From positions 19,814-83,813 of the forward strand of contig NZ_BKAJ01000074.1 of the NCBI RefSeq assembly GCF_007992495.1: a DNA stretch of 64,000 nucleotides. Direction: 5' to 3'. A program made the translations under genes and the position numbers. Below, piece after piece: positions 8,709 to 17,142 of this stretch. Below the pieces are notes generated by a model. It saw nothing but the letters and a program-made list of their open reading frames with translations. It had not been told where the DNA came from and searched no databases. Numbering within the stretch: position 1 is the stretch's first letter; each line of letters opens with the position of its first letter. The DNA comes from Reyranella soli (GTDB taxonomy: Bacteria > Pseudomonadota > Alphaproteobacteria > Reyranellales > Reyranellaceae).

Positions 8709-9446
8709 CTATTGTCGCCAGCCGTTCGCCAGGACGCGCTCGACATAGGCCGGCACGACCTCGGTGGCGGGGCCGTAGATGTGCTCGTGGAACAGCGGCT
8801 GGCTGCCGGTCGCCTCGAGATTGAGCTCGACGGTATGTGCGCGGTGCTGGCGGCGGCGAACGTGCAGTACGAAGCCCGCCGCCGGATAGACCTCGCCCGA
8901 GGTGCCGATCGACAGGAAGAGCCCGCAGCGCTCCAGCGCCTCGTAGATCTCCTCCATGTGCATGGGCATCTCGCCGAACCACACGATGTTCGGCCGCAGC
9001 TCGCCCACGGCGTTGCAGTTGGGGCAGATCGATTGCGCTGTGAGATCGGCATCCGATTCGAAGACGCGCTGGCAGCTCATGCAGCGGACCTCGCCGTCAC
9101 GGCCGTGCATGTGGATGATGTTCCGGGAGCCGGCCATCTCGTGCAGCGGATCGATGTTCTGGGTCACAACCACGACCTCGCCCTGGTATTCCTTCTCCAG
9201 CCGGGCAAGCGCGCGATGCGCGGCGTTGGGTTCGACATGGGCGGCGCGGAAGGAGCGGCGGGTATCGTTGTAGAAGTCGAGCACCTTCTTCTTGTCGCGA
9301 TGCCAGGCCTCGATGGTGGCGACCTCCTCGAGATTGACCCGGCTCCACAGTCCGTCCTTGTCGCGGAAGGTGTCGATGCCGCTTTCCTTGGAGATGCCCG
9401 CACCGGTCAGAATCACGATCCCGGGAGGCAGGAATTCCTGATGCAT
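8709..9446 (-). CDS. cobB: NAD-dependent protein deacylase, sirtuin (CobB-like)
   Basis: 245 residues, the size of bacterial CobB. It removes acetyl or other acyl groups from lysine using NAD. Visible motifs are the NAD-binding GAGISKESGIDTFRDKDGLW (residues 15-34), TQNIDPLHEMAGS with IIHMHG holding the catalytic His, and a zinc ribbon with CMSC and CPNC. GTSGEVYPAAGF follows. The usual NxDxLH sequence reads NIDPLHE, with a Pro in place of the common Asn or Gly. Co-transcription with an acyl-CoA dehydrogenase fits a role in reversing non-enzymatic acylation. It is divergent from the phosphatase gene at 9482 with a 35-base gap. Confidence 0.92.
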   Translation of the reverse strand: MHQEFLPPGIVILTGAGISKESGIDTFRDKDGLWSRVNLEEVATIEAWHRDKKKVLDFYNDTRRSFRAAHVEPNAAHRALARLEKEYQGEVVVVTQNIDPLHEMAGSRNIIHMHGRDGEVRCMSCQRVFESDADLTAQSICPNCNAVGELRPNIVWFGEMPMHMEEIYEALERCGLFLSIGTSGEVYPAAGFVLHVRRRQHRAHTVELNLEATGSQPLFHEHIYGPATEVVPAYVERVLANGWRQ

Positions 9447-9481
9447 GGCGACAATCTAGCGCTGTGCTAGGCTGCGAGGCC

Positions 9482-9973
9482 ATGACCATCGGTGTCCTCT
9501 TCGTCTGTACTGCCAACATCTGCCGCTCGCCCATGGCCGAAGGCGTGTTCCGTACCCTGGCGCGCCGCGCCGGCCTCGAGCAGGCCTTCGCCATCGCCTC
9601 GGCCGGAACCACGGGCATCCATGCCGGCGAGGCGCCGACTCCGGCCGCCGTCGAAGCGGCGGCGCGCCGTGGCTACGACATCGCCAGCCAGCGCTCGCGC
9701 GCAGTCACCAAAGAGGATATCGCCGCCGCCGACTATGTGCTGGCGATGGACCGCAGCCACATGGCCGACCTGCGCTGGATGGCGCCACGCGACAAGGCCG
9801 CCAGCCTGCAGATGTTCACCAAGTTCGGCCCCATGCCCGGCATCCTCGACGTCCAGGATCCGTATGGTGGCACGCAGCAGGACTACGAGCGCGCGCTCGA
9901 CCTGATCGAGGCCGGATGCAAGGGCCTGCTCTCGGCACTGATGCCCGAGGCAAAGGCGGCGATCGCTCAGTAG
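9482..9973 (+). CDS. Low molecular weight protein-tyrosine phosphatase
   Basis: 163 residues, typical for the family. The phosphate-binding loop CTANICRS (C-x5-R-S) lies near the N-terminus (residues 9-16). The general-acid Asp is in the DVQDPYGG segment near residue 125. The ATG at 9482 is used instead of a GTG 18 bases upstream because it places the start right before the first beta strand (TIGVLFVC). It acts on phosphotyrosine in proteins or small phospho-compounds in the cytoplasm. Its neighbour on the other strand is a sirtuin, so two protein-modification erasers share one short promoter region. Confidence 0.92.
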   Translation: MTIGVLFVCTANICRSPMAEGVFRTLARRAGLEQAFAIASAGTTGIHAGEAPTPAAVEAAARRGYDIASQRSRAVTKEDIAAADYVLAMDRSHMADLRWMAPRDKAASLQMFTKFGPMPGILDVQDPYGGTQQDYERALDLIEAGCKGLLSALMPEAKAAIAQ

Positions 9974-10089
9974 TGTCCGGTGGGAGATCGCTCTCGACAA
10001 AGACACGCGCTGCAAGTTGTTGTCACTGGACGGCAGGTTCCGTCGATGATCCCATAATGTCTTCGACGTCAGGGGGAAGGTACCGGAGC

Positions 10090-11067
10090 ATGCGCCTGCA
10101 CCGCCGGTGGATGCTGGCCATAGCGGTAGCGACGGTTTGCCGGACCGGCATCGCGCAGGCTAATGGATTCCGGTCATCCGACGTCGGCTCGCCCGACACG
10201 CCGTCGGTGCAGGCGGTCGCCCATATGAGCGATCTGATGCGCCAGCGCAGCGGCGGCCGGCTGTTCATCGGCAGCCTCGGCGCATCGGATCAGGACTCCG
10301 AGTCCTTCACGGTGGCCCAGGTGCGTACCGGCACGCTCGACATGGCGCGCGTCAGCGTATCGGCGCTGCACGGCACGGTGCCGGCGACCGTCATCCCGAC
10401 CTTGCCGTTCCTGTTTGCCTCGACGGAGCATCGTCGGCGCAGCCTCCAGGGGCCGGTCGGCGAGGAACTGCTGGCAGCCCTTACGGCCGTCGATCTGGTG
10501 GGACTCTGCTTCTACGATGCCGGTCCGCGCTCGATCTACACGCCGGCCAGGGCGGTGCGGACCCCGGCTGACATGAAAGGCCTCAAGATCCGGATCCAAA
10601 CATCGTCGGCCATAACCGAGATCATGCAGGCGCTCGGCGCGCAGCCGATCCCGATTCCTTTCGCCCAGGTCCGGCCCCGGCTCGCGGCCGGCACCGTCGA
10701 CGCGGCGGAAAACAACCTCATCTCCTATCTGACGTCGCGCCACTACGAAGTGGCCAAGGTCTACAGCGTGACCGAACATGTCGCGTCGCCCGCCGTCGTC
10801 ATCTTCTCCCGGCAGGCCTGGAACCGGCTGCCCAAGGAGGATCAGGCGATCATCCGCCAGGCCGCGCGCGATTCGGTGGCTCATCACCGCAAGGTCTTCG
10901 ACGAGCAGGAGGCTGCCGCGCGGGCGACCCTTACCGCCGCTGGCATCCAGTTCGTCACAGATGTCGACAAGGCGGCCTTTGCCAAGGTCCTTGCCCCGCT
11001 CTATCCCAGGCTGGTCACCGACCCTCGCCATCGCGCCCTGATCGAGCGGATTCAGGCCGGCGAGTGA
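10090..11067 (+). CDS. TRAP transporter solute-binding protein (DctP type), orphan
   Basis: 325 residues with a signal peptide (RRWMLAIAVATVCRTGIAQA). DctP hallmarks are present. GLKIRIQTSSAITEIMQALGAQPIPIPFAQV near residue 160 includes the Arg that normally grips the substrate carboxylate. GTVDAAENNLISY follows. It would bind a carboxylate or similar solute in the periplasm and hand it to a TRAP membrane complex. No DctQ/DctM membrane genes are present nearby, so it is either an orphan or serves a transporter elsewhere. The start at 10090 follows a purine-rich AGGGGGAAGG stretch. Longer frames upstream lack a signal peptide. Confidence 0.85.
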   Translation: MRLHRRWMLAIAVATVCRTGIAQANGFRSSDVGSPDTPSVQAVAHMSDLMRQRSGGRLFIGSLGASDQDSESFTVAQVRTGTLDMARVSVSALHGTVPATVIPTLPFLFASTEHRRRSLQGPVGEELLAALTAVDLVGLCFYDAGPRSIYTPARAVRTPADMKGLKIRIQTSSAITEIMQALGAQPIPIPFAQVRPRLAAGTVDAAENNLISYLTSRHYEVAKVYSVTEHVASPAVVIFSRQAWNRLPKEDQAIIRQAARDSVAHHRKVFDEQEAAARATLTAAGIQFVTDVDKAAFAKVLAPLYPRLVTDPRHRALIERIQAGE

Positions 11068-11071
11068 CCGG

Positions 11072-13222
11072 TTAGAACGGCCACTTCAATCCCAGCTCGC
11101 CGAACCGGTTGATCACGTTGAAGGTCAGGCGCGAGACGTCGTTGTCGTACTTGTTGTGCGGCAGCGATCCGCAATAGGTGATCGACCCGACCGAGAACAC
11201 CGCGCCGCCCTGGGGCTTTTCGATGTAGGTCATGTCGGCGCGGATCAGCCCTTCCAGCGTGTCGCCGGTGATGGTCGTGTTGAAGCCCAGGCGCTCCTCG
11301 TGCACGACCACGAACTCCTTGCGGTCATGGCCTTCGGAGGACGCCAGCACCACGGCGTTGAGCGGGCTGCCCAGGCGATGATCGAGCCGGTCGAGCTCGA
11401 AGCCCGCCGCGCCGCCACCCGAGAAGCCGTAGCCGCCGAACAATTCGTCCTTCACGCCCTCGAACACCCAGGCGTGATGGTTGTCGCGCGCCGCCGGCGA
11501 CTGGCGATAGGAATCGCCGACGAACAGGCCCTGGCTCGAGAAGCCGATGCCGCACAGCACGTTGGGCGCCCGGTCCGAGCGTCGCCACAGCCCGCCATAG
11601 GCGCCGTCGAAGGCGTGATAGTACTCGCCGGGCTCGGCCGGCCAGGTGCGGATGCCGCCCTCGGTGCGCCGCACTTCGATGGCGCCGGGCCAGGCGTCGG
11701 ACAGCGCGACGCGCCAGTAAAAGCCGTTGCCGCCGAGATACATCAAGCGGCCGCCGGTTTCGGTATAGGCCTGCAGCGCGTCGAGCGTCTGCTTGGTGTG
11801 ATACTCGGGGTGCGTGCCGGTCACCACCACCTTGTAGGACTTCAGGATGTCGACACCCTTGTCGTGCAGGTCGTGGTCGGTGACGACGTCGTAAGCGATG
11901 CCCAGACGATCGAACCAGCCGGTGAGATGGGTGTCGGCCGGCAGATGGCGCAGGCCCGAGCCCGCCTGGTCGTGGAAGGTGAGGAAGTCCGGCCGCCAGG
12001 TCAGCAAGGGCCGCAGGTGCGAGGAGTAGGCCACGCCCGAGCCGTCGCGATGGAAGTTGTAGGTCGACAGACCATAATCCTTGTGCTCGTCGGGATTGTT
12101 GGCGGCGGCCTTCCACTCGGTCATGCGCTGGCGAAACGGCTCATTGAACATGCCGCGCGAGAAGTTGGTGTAGACCTGATAGGTGAAGGTCGAGGCGATG
12201 TAGCAGACCTTGGCCTGCGGCTTGCCGACCTGCGGGCGCACGAAGAAGGGGATGACGTCGCGATGCGGCCCGCAGCGCAGTTGCATGCCCCAGACACCGC
12301 TCTTCATGTCCTTGGGGACGGTGAAGCTGAAATCGTCGGCCCAGCCGCAGTCATGCAGGTCGTCGTCATGGAAGTGGATCGCGGCATACATGTGCGGCGC
12401 CCGCTTCCAGTCGCGCTCGCCGTCGCTCCACGCCGCGCCCTTCATGGCGCGCGTCGGCAGGTTCTTCAGCGTGCCGTGCAGGCCGTTGGGCCCCGTGTCC
12501 TCGACCTCCATCGTGCCCATGCGGCGGGCGAAGTCCCAGGCAGCGAAGCCCGCGATCACAGGCGCCTCGATCTTGCCGTTGAAGCAGCGCCGCGCCGGCC
12601 GGTCGCTGGCGCTCTCCGCGCCGATCAGCACCGGTTGCGCGGCGTCGACGACGAGACCGGACTGGGCGGTGCTCGCCTCGCCCTCATCGTCGACGGCGAA
12701 GGCGCGCTTCAAAGGCTGCTGGCCGACCCGCATCATGCCGGTCGCGGGGTCGGCTGACGCCCACACGCGATACCAGGCGCGATTGCGCAGCTTCTTGCCC
12801 GTCACGACGCGCGCGCCGCCACATTCCAGCGCCATGCCGTCCGGCGTCAGTACCAGCGCGAAGCCCGCGCCCGAGCTTGCGTCACGACGCGAGATCACGG
12901 TCTGCGACCCGTCCTCGGGTAGGGTCGGCCAGATCAATGCCTCGACCGAAAGAGCCGCCGGCAGCTTCACGTCGGCCGCGCGCTCGATCAGCGCGTAGGA
13001 GCCGGGCCAAGCGTGCTGCTGGCGCGAGGCGAAGCGGCCGTCGAACAGCTCCGACTCATCCTCGAGTTTCTGCGCCGGTCCGTCGGGATTGGGATCGCCG
13101 CGCACGATGCGCACCAGCATGGCGTTGTACGGTCCTGGTCCCACGCTCGAAACCTTGAAGCTGATCTTTTCTCCGGCGCGTACCGAGATGCGGTCGGCGT
13201 AGCCGGTAAGCGGTGCTGTCAC
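11072..13222 (-). CDS. N,N-dimethylformamidase beta-subunit-like protein
   Basis: 716 residues from a GTG start with GGGGAG 7 bases upstream. The first 80 residues look like a beta domain. About residues 90-200 look like a LamG/concanavalin-type lectin domain (SVEALIWPT, RDASSGAGFALVL, RNRAWYRVWAS). The rest resembles the large catalytic subunit of dimethylformamidase, which has a Tyr/Glu-bound mononuclear iron: AKVCYIASTFTYQVYTNF, LTWRPDFLTFHDQAG, VVTGTHPEYHT and GGRLMYLGGNGFYWR. No gene for the small alpha subunit is nearby, and many such proteins in soil bacteria act on unknown amides. It is divergent from the Bug gene at 13277 with a 54-base shared promoter region. Confidence 0.8.
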   Translation of the reverse strand: MTAPLTGYADRISVRAGEKISFKVSSVGPGPYNAMLVRIVRGDPNPDGPAQKLEDESELFDGRFASRQQHAWPGSYALIERAADVKLPAALSVEALIWPTLPEDGSQTVISRRDASSGAGFALVLTPDGMALECGGARVVTGKKLRNRAWYRVWASADPATGMMRVGQQPLKRAFAVDDEGEASTAQSGLVVDAAQPVLIGAESASDRPARRCFNGKIEAPVIAGFAAWDFARRMGTMEVEDTGPNGLHGTLKNLPTRAMKGAAWSDGERDWKRAPHMYAAIHFHDDDLHDCGWADDFSFTVPKDMKSGVWGMQLRCGPHRDVIPFFVRPQVGKPQAKVCYIASTFTYQVYTNFSRGMFNEPFRQRMTEWKAAANNPDEHKDYGLSTYNFHRDGSGVAYSSHLRPLLTWRPDFLTFHDQAGSGLRHLPADTHLTGWFDRLGIAYDVVTDHDLHDKGVDILKSYKVVVTGTHPEYHTKQTLDALQAYTETGGRLMYLGGNGFYWRVALSDAWPGAIEVRRTEGGIRTWPAEPGEYYHAFDGAYGGLWRRSDRAPNVLCGIGFSSQGLFVGDSYRQSPAARDNHHAWVFEGVKDELFGGYGFSGGGAAGFELDRLDHRLGSPLNAVVLASSEGHDRKEFVVVHEERLGFNTTITGDTLEGLIRADMTYIEKPQGGAVFSVGSITYCGSLPHNKYDNDVSRLTFNVINRFGELGLKWPF

Positions 13223-13276
13223 GTTTGTCTCCCCTAAGGCCGACGATATAGTCGCCCGAAGCGGAGGAGGAATTCC

Positions 13277-14260
13277 ATGACCAAGATCGCTCGCCGTGCG
13301 GTACTCGCCGGCGCGCTTGTTGCACCGATGCTGGCCCGAAACGTGCTTGCGCAGGGCGGCTATCCCAACAAGCAGATCCGCATGGTCGTTCCCTTCGCCG
13401 CCGCCGGCACGACCGACCTTCTGGGCCGCATCGTCGCGCAATACCTCACCGAGCAGTGGGGCCAGCAGGTGATCGTCGACAACAAGACGGGCGCGGGCGG
13501 CAATGTCGGGGCCGAGCTGGTCGCCAAGGCGCCGGCCGACGGCTACACGCTGCTGCTGGGCACGGTCGGCACCGCCGTCACCAACCAGTATCTCTACAAG
13601 AACATGCCCTACGACAGCATGAAGAGCTTCGCGCCGGTGGCGCTAGTCGGCGAGGTGGCGAACGTGCTCGCCGTCAATCCGAGCTTCCCGGCCAAGACGC
13701 TCAAGGAGTTCGTCGAGTACTGCAAGGCGCAGGGACCCAACAAGGTGAGCTACGGCTCGCCGGCCGTCGGCGGCACCGGCCATCTCGCCATGGAGTACCT
13801 GTCCGAGCTCGCCGGCATCAGGCTGGAGCACGTCGTCTATCGCGGCAGCTCGCTGGTGATGAAGGATCTGCTGGCGGGCCACATCCTCACCACCATGGAC
13901 AACCTGCCGCCCTACCTGCAGCACATCCAGTCGGGCGCCTTGCGCGCGCTGGGCGTCAGCTCGGCCAAGCGCTGGTTCTCGGCCCCCGACGTGCCGACCA
14001 TCGCCGAGCAGGGCTTTCCGGGCTTCGACGCGGCGCCGTGGTGGTACGTCGCGGCACCCGCCGGCACGCCGGCCGACATCGTCAAGAAGCTGTCGGACGA
14101 GATCACCAAGGGCGTCAAATCAGAGGCGGTGATCAAGAAGATCCGCGAGGCCGGCGCCGCCGAGCTGCCAGGCGATGCCGCGGCGCTCCTGAAGCAGATG
14201 GAAACCGAGAACGTCAAATGGAAGAAAGTCATCACCGCCGCCAAGCTGGAGCCGCAATGA
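13277..14260 (+). CDS. Bug/TctC-family tripartite tricarboxylate transporter binding protein
   Basis: 327 residues with a Tat- or Sec-like leader (KIARRAVLAGALVAPMLARNVLA). Standard Bug features follow: KQIRMVVPFAAAGTTDLLGR, then NKTGAGGNVGAELVAKAPADGYTLLLGT, then the KVSYGSPAVGGTGHLAMEYL loop that binds a carboxylate. A GGAGGAATT site precedes the ATG. The stop overlaps the next gene by 4 bases (ATGA), so it is co-translated with the phosphotriesterase-like hydrolase. No TctA/TctB membrane genes are seen. Its ligand may be the substrate of the neighbouring hydrolase or amidase; this is inference. Confidence 0.9.
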   Translation: MTKIARRAVLAGALVAPMLARNVLAQGGYPNKQIRMVVPFAAAGTTDLLGRIVAQYLTEQWGQQVIVDNKTGAGGNVGAELVAKAPADGYTLLLGTVGTAVTNQYLYKNMPYDSMKSFAPVALVGEVANVLAVNPSFPAKTLKEFVEYCKAQGPNKVSYGSPAVGGTGHLAMEYLSELAGIRLEHVVYRGSSLVMKDLLAGHILTTMDNLPPYLQHIQSGALRALGVSSAKRWFSAPDVPTIAEQGFPGFDAAPWWYVAAPAGTPADIVKKLSDEITKGVKSEAVIKKIREAGAAELPGDAAALLKQMETENVKWKKVITAAKLEPQ

Positions 14261-15300
14261 CGCGCAACGAGCTCAAAGGGAAGATCCAGACCGTCCTCGG
14301 CCCGATCGCGCCCGAAGCGCTCGGCCGCACGCTGATGCACGAGCACGTGCTGTGTGACATCCGGCCGCCCGGCCGGCGCTCCGACAACGATCTCGGGCCG
14401 GAGATCACGCTGGAGAATGTCTGGCAGATGAACTACGGCCGCGGCCTGCAGCGCGCCGGCCGCAAGTACATGCTCGATCTCGAGGACATCGCCACCCGCG
14501 AGGTGGCGATGATGAAGCACCAGGGCGGCGATGCCATCGTCGAATTGACCTGCGGCGGCCTCTCGCCGGAACCCGAGGGACTCCGGCGAATCGCGGCCGG
14601 CACCGGCGTGCACCTGATCATGGGCTGCGGCTACTACGTCAACGACTACCAGGATCCGAAGAACGCGGGCCGCAGCGTCGACGACTTCGCCCAGGAGATC
14701 ATCGGCCAGGTCCTGCACGGTGCCTGGGGCACCGACGTGCGCGCCGGCATGATCGGCGAGATCGGCTGCACCGCGCCGTGGACCGCGACCGAGAAGAAGG
14801 TGATGCAGGCCGCGCTGATCGCCGCCAGCGAGACCGGCGCTTCGATCAACGTCCATCCCGGGCGCGATCCCGACCAGCCGCAGGAGGTCGCCGACTTCAT
14901 CAAGGCGGCAGGCAGGCCGACCGAGCGCGTGGTGATCAGCCACATCGACCGCACGATCTTCGACGAGGAGCGCCTGCTGCGGCTCGCCGATTCCGGCGTG
15001 ACCATCGAATTCGACCTGTTCGGCCAGGAGAACAGCTATTACGGGCTGTCGGACATCGACATGCCCAACGACGCCACGCGGCTCAAGCTGATCCGCGCCC
15101 TGATCGACCACGGCCATCTCGACCGCGTCGTGATCAGCCACGACATCTGCTACCGCACGCGGCTCACCACCTTCGGCGGCCACGGCTATGGTCATATCTT
15201 CCGCAACGTCGTGCCGATGATGAAAGAGCGCGGCTACAGCGAAGACGAGGTCGACGCCATCCTGGTGCGCAATCCGCGGAGATTGCTGACCTTCGTCTAG
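14257..15300 (+). CDS. Phosphotriesterase-family metal-dependent hydrolase
   Basis: 347 residues, an amidohydrolase-superfamily TIM barrel. Metal ligands in order are His28 and His30 (LMHEHVL), a bridging acidic residue in GEIGC near 167, His in NVHPG near 202, His in ISHID near 228, and Asp in SHDIC near 295. The bridge is Glu as in the PHP branch, not the carbamylated Lys of true phosphotriesterase, so lactone or ester hydrolysis is more likely than pesticide cleavage. It is translationally coupled to the upstream Bug binding protein. The substrate is unknown. Confidence 0.87.
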   Translation: MTRNELKGKIQTVLGPIAPEALGRTLMHEHVLCDIRPPGRRSDNDLGPEITLENVWQMNYGRGLQRAGRKYMLDLEDIATREVAMMKHQGGDAIVELTCGGLSPEPEGLRRIAAGTGVHLIMGCGYYVNDYQDPKNAGRSVDDFAQEIIGQVLHGAWGTDVRAGMIGEIGCTAPWTATEKKVMQAALIAASETGASINVHPGRDPDQPQEVADFIKAAGRPTERVVISHIDRTIFDEERLLRLADSGVTIEFDLFGQENSYYGLSDIDMPNDATRLKLIRALIDHGHLDRVVISHDICYRTRLTTFGGHGYGHIFRNVVPMMKERGYSEDEVDAILVRNPRRLLTFV

Positions 15301-15387
15301 TCATAGTCTTCCGGACCGCCGGCCCCTGCCTTCGCCGAAGCGAAGCCGCTTCGGCTTCGCGCAGGCAGGTCCGGCCGGCTCATAGTC
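15301..15387. repeat. Nested palindrome framed by 8-bp direct repeats
   Basis: TCATAGTC occurs at 15301-15308 and again at 15380-15387. Between them lies a GC-rich nested palindrome. Outer arms are CCGGACC (15311-15317) and GGTCCGG (15368-15374). Inner arms are CCTGCC with GGCAGG (15325-15330, 15364-15369) and GCGAAGCC with GGCTTCGC (15340-15347, 15353-15360). It sits between the convergent ends of the hydrolase (+) and LLM oxidoreductase (-) genes, so it could act as a two-way terminator. The flanking direct repeats would also fit a small inserted repeat element with a target duplication. Confidence 0.5.
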
Positions 15388-15409
15388 ATGATGCCGGCCG
15401 AGAGAGAGT

Positions 15410-16378
15410 CTACGCCGCCTTCTTGGCGCGCAACGCCGGCGCCAGCTTGCGTTCGAAGAGCTCGAAGAAGAAATCCTGATCCGGGCCGATCTGGGTCAGG
15501 ATGATGTGATCGCAGCCGATGGCGGTCAGCTCGTGGATCGCCTCAAGATGGCGATCGGCCGACGGCCCGCAGCTTATCTCCTTGCCGATCGTCTCTACTG
15601 AAATGTGCTCCGAGGCGGCGGCGAAGGCCTCGTCGTGCGGCAACTCGGCCAGTACCGACCAGCCGGCGAGCGACCATCGGTGATAGCGATGCGCCGTCTT
15701 GCGCGCCTGCTCTTCGTCGGCGGCGCAGCACATCGCCACCTCGGCGTAGCGCGGACCTTTGCCGCCGGCGCCGGTGAAGGCCTTGATCAGCTCCTTTTCG
15801 GGTTCTGTCACCATCAGCCCGTCGGCCTTTTCGCCGGCAAGCCTGCCGGCTTCGGGACCTCCCGCCGCCACGACGACCGGCGGCTTGCGTCTGGGACGAT
15901 CGAACAGCCTGGCATGATCGAGCTTGAAATAGTGGCCGCGATAAGTCGTGAGCTTGCCCGACAGCAGTCCCTGGATGATGTCGAGGGCTTCGCTGAGCCG
16001 CTCATGTCGCTCGACCACGCCCGGCCAGCCCGCGCCGACGACATGCTCGTTGAGGCGCTCGCCCGCACCGAGCCCCAGCGTGAAGCGGCCATCGGTGAGA
16101 AGGCCCATGGTTGCCGTCGCCTGGGCAATGATTGCCGGGTGATAGCGCATGATCGGGCAGGTCACTGCCGTCATCAGGCCGAGATGCTCGGTCGCTTCGG
16201 CAACGGCGCCCAGCACCGACCAGGCAAATGGCGAGTGACCCTGCTCCTCGAGCCAGGGAAAGTAGTGGTCGGAGATCGCGGCGAAGTCGAAACCGGCCTG
16301 CTCGGCCCGCCGTGCGTTGCGGACGAGATCGGCCGGTCCGTGCTGCTCCGACATCAGCTTGTAGCCGAGCTTCACCAT
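15410..16378 (-). CDS. LLM-class (F420-type) oxidoreductase
   Basis: 322 residues, bacterial luciferase-like TIM barrel. Landmarks are GYKLMSEQHGPADLVRNARRAEQAGFDFAAISDHYFPW, then VTCPIMRYHPAIIAQATATMGLLTDGRFTLGLGAGERLNEHVVG, which matches the F420-dependent glucose-6-phosphate dehydrogenase-related subgroup. CGGAGG precedes the ATG at 16378. A longer frame upstream lacks a ribosome site. The cofactor could be F420 or FMN, since sequence alone does not settle it in this family. It is convergent with the phosphotriesterase-like gene and may belong to the same catabolic patch. Confidence 0.85.
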   Translation of the reverse strand: MVKLGYKLMSEQHGPADLVRNARRAEQAGFDFAAISDHYFPWLEEQGHSPFAWSVLGAVAEATEHLGLMTAVTCPIMRYHPAIIAQATATMGLLTDGRFTLGLGAGERLNEHVVGAGWPGVVERHERLSEALDIIQGLLSGKLTTYRGHYFKLDHARLFDRPRRKPPVVVAAGGPEAGRLAGEKADGLMVTEPEKELIKAFTGAGGKGPRYAEVAMCCAADEEQARKTAHRYHRWSLAGWSVLAELPHDEAFAAASEHISVETIGKEISCGPSADRHLEAIHELTAIGCDHIILTQIGPDQDFFFELFERKLAPALRAKKAA

Positions 16379-16499
16379 GTGTGCCTCCGGGCTTGATACG
16401 GGGATCTGGCGGGAGAACACACGGCGCTGCTCGAAGGTTGCCCGTGCAACTCGCGGGCGCACGCTGACGTTCCACGACTGCTGTCAAGGGAGGCCGCCA

Positions 16500-16649
16500 A
16501 TGATCCGCAAGCTCTCATCCGGCGAATATCGCCTCTACTCGCGCAAGATCGATCCCAGGACCGGCCGGCGGCGCAATCTCGGCACCTTCAAGTCCCGCGC
16601 GGCGGCCGAGAAGCACGAACGGGCGGTGCAGTACTTCAAGCGTCACTGA
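16500..16649 (+). CDS. Very small basic protein (49 aa)
   Basis: 49 residues: MIRKLSSGEYRLYSRK, then a DPRTGRRRNLGTFKSRAAAEKHERAVQYFKRH pattern (split here for length). The ATG has a strong AGGGAGG 6 bases upstream. It is highly basic, with an SGEYRLYSRK beta-hairpin and a K/R-rich helix. This layout resembles the arm-type DNA-binding domain of tyrosine recombinases or AP2-like domains, but no recombinase is nearby. Similar stand-alone small proteins are known as hypotheticals in Rhizobiales (recalled, not searched). It is divergent from the LLM oxidoreductase. Confidence 0.65.
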   Translation: MIRKLSSGEYRLYSRKIDPRTGRRRNLGTFKSRAAAEKHERAVQYFKRH

Positions 16650-16700
16650 CCGGACTGCACCCAAAGATCGCCCTTGGTTTGCCGCCAAGCTTTGCGCCAT

Positions 16701-17096
16701 ATGGCGACCGTCATGCCGCTTCGCTGGAAAATCGCACCCCTCGAGCAGATGGTCGTCTGCGTCTCGGAGGGCGCCGTCACCAAGGACGAGCTGATGGCGT
16801 ATTTCAAGGCGCTCGAGGAGGCTGGCGCCGCGCACTATCGCAAGCTCCTGGATGCAAGCCGTGCCGAGTGCGGCCTGTCCGCCGAGGAGATCGCTGAGCT
16901 CGGAGCCTGCGCCAAGTCGCTCAAATGGAGCGGTACGCCGGGGCCGATGGCCATCTTCACCGGCTCGACGGGAAACGATGCCTTCCTCAGGAGCGTCAGC
17001 GGCATGTTGCGGCCCGGCCGGCGCCTCAGGACATTCACGACCATCCACCAGGCACGTCGCTGGCTGGAGCGCGCCCCGCCCGGGCGGGCGTCGTAG
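16701..17096 (+). CDS. Hypothetical protein, SpoIIAA/STAS-like
   Basis: 131 residues. It opens with PLRWKIAPLEQMVVCVSEGAVTKDELMAYFKALEEAGA-HYRKLLDAS, which looks like the beta-strand/helix alternation of the SpoIIAA-like (STAS) group common as orphan proteins in Alphaproteobacteria. A GPMAIFTGS strand and a final ARRWLERAPPG helix complete the fold. There is no catalytic signature. The start is uncertain because no clear ribosome site is visible; ATG at 16701 or the in-frame ATG four codons later are both possible. Its role is unknown. Confidence 0.65.
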   Translation: MATVMPLRWKIAPLEQMVVCVSEGAVTKDELMAYFKALEEAGAAHYRKLLDASRAECGLSAEEIAELGACAKSLKWSGTPGPMAIFTGSTGNDAFLRSVSGMLRPGRRLRTFTTIHQARRWLERAPPGRAS

Positions 17097-17142
17097 CCGA
17101 AGGCGCAAGTCGCGCGCCTTCGGCCATCGCGTCGACGAACGT

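Noticed and set aside
13456..15300. A 614-codon frame starting inside the Bug gene and running into the hydrolase
   Set aside because: The first 267 codons are an out-of-frame shadow of the Bug gene. The real hydrolase start is the ATG at 14257.
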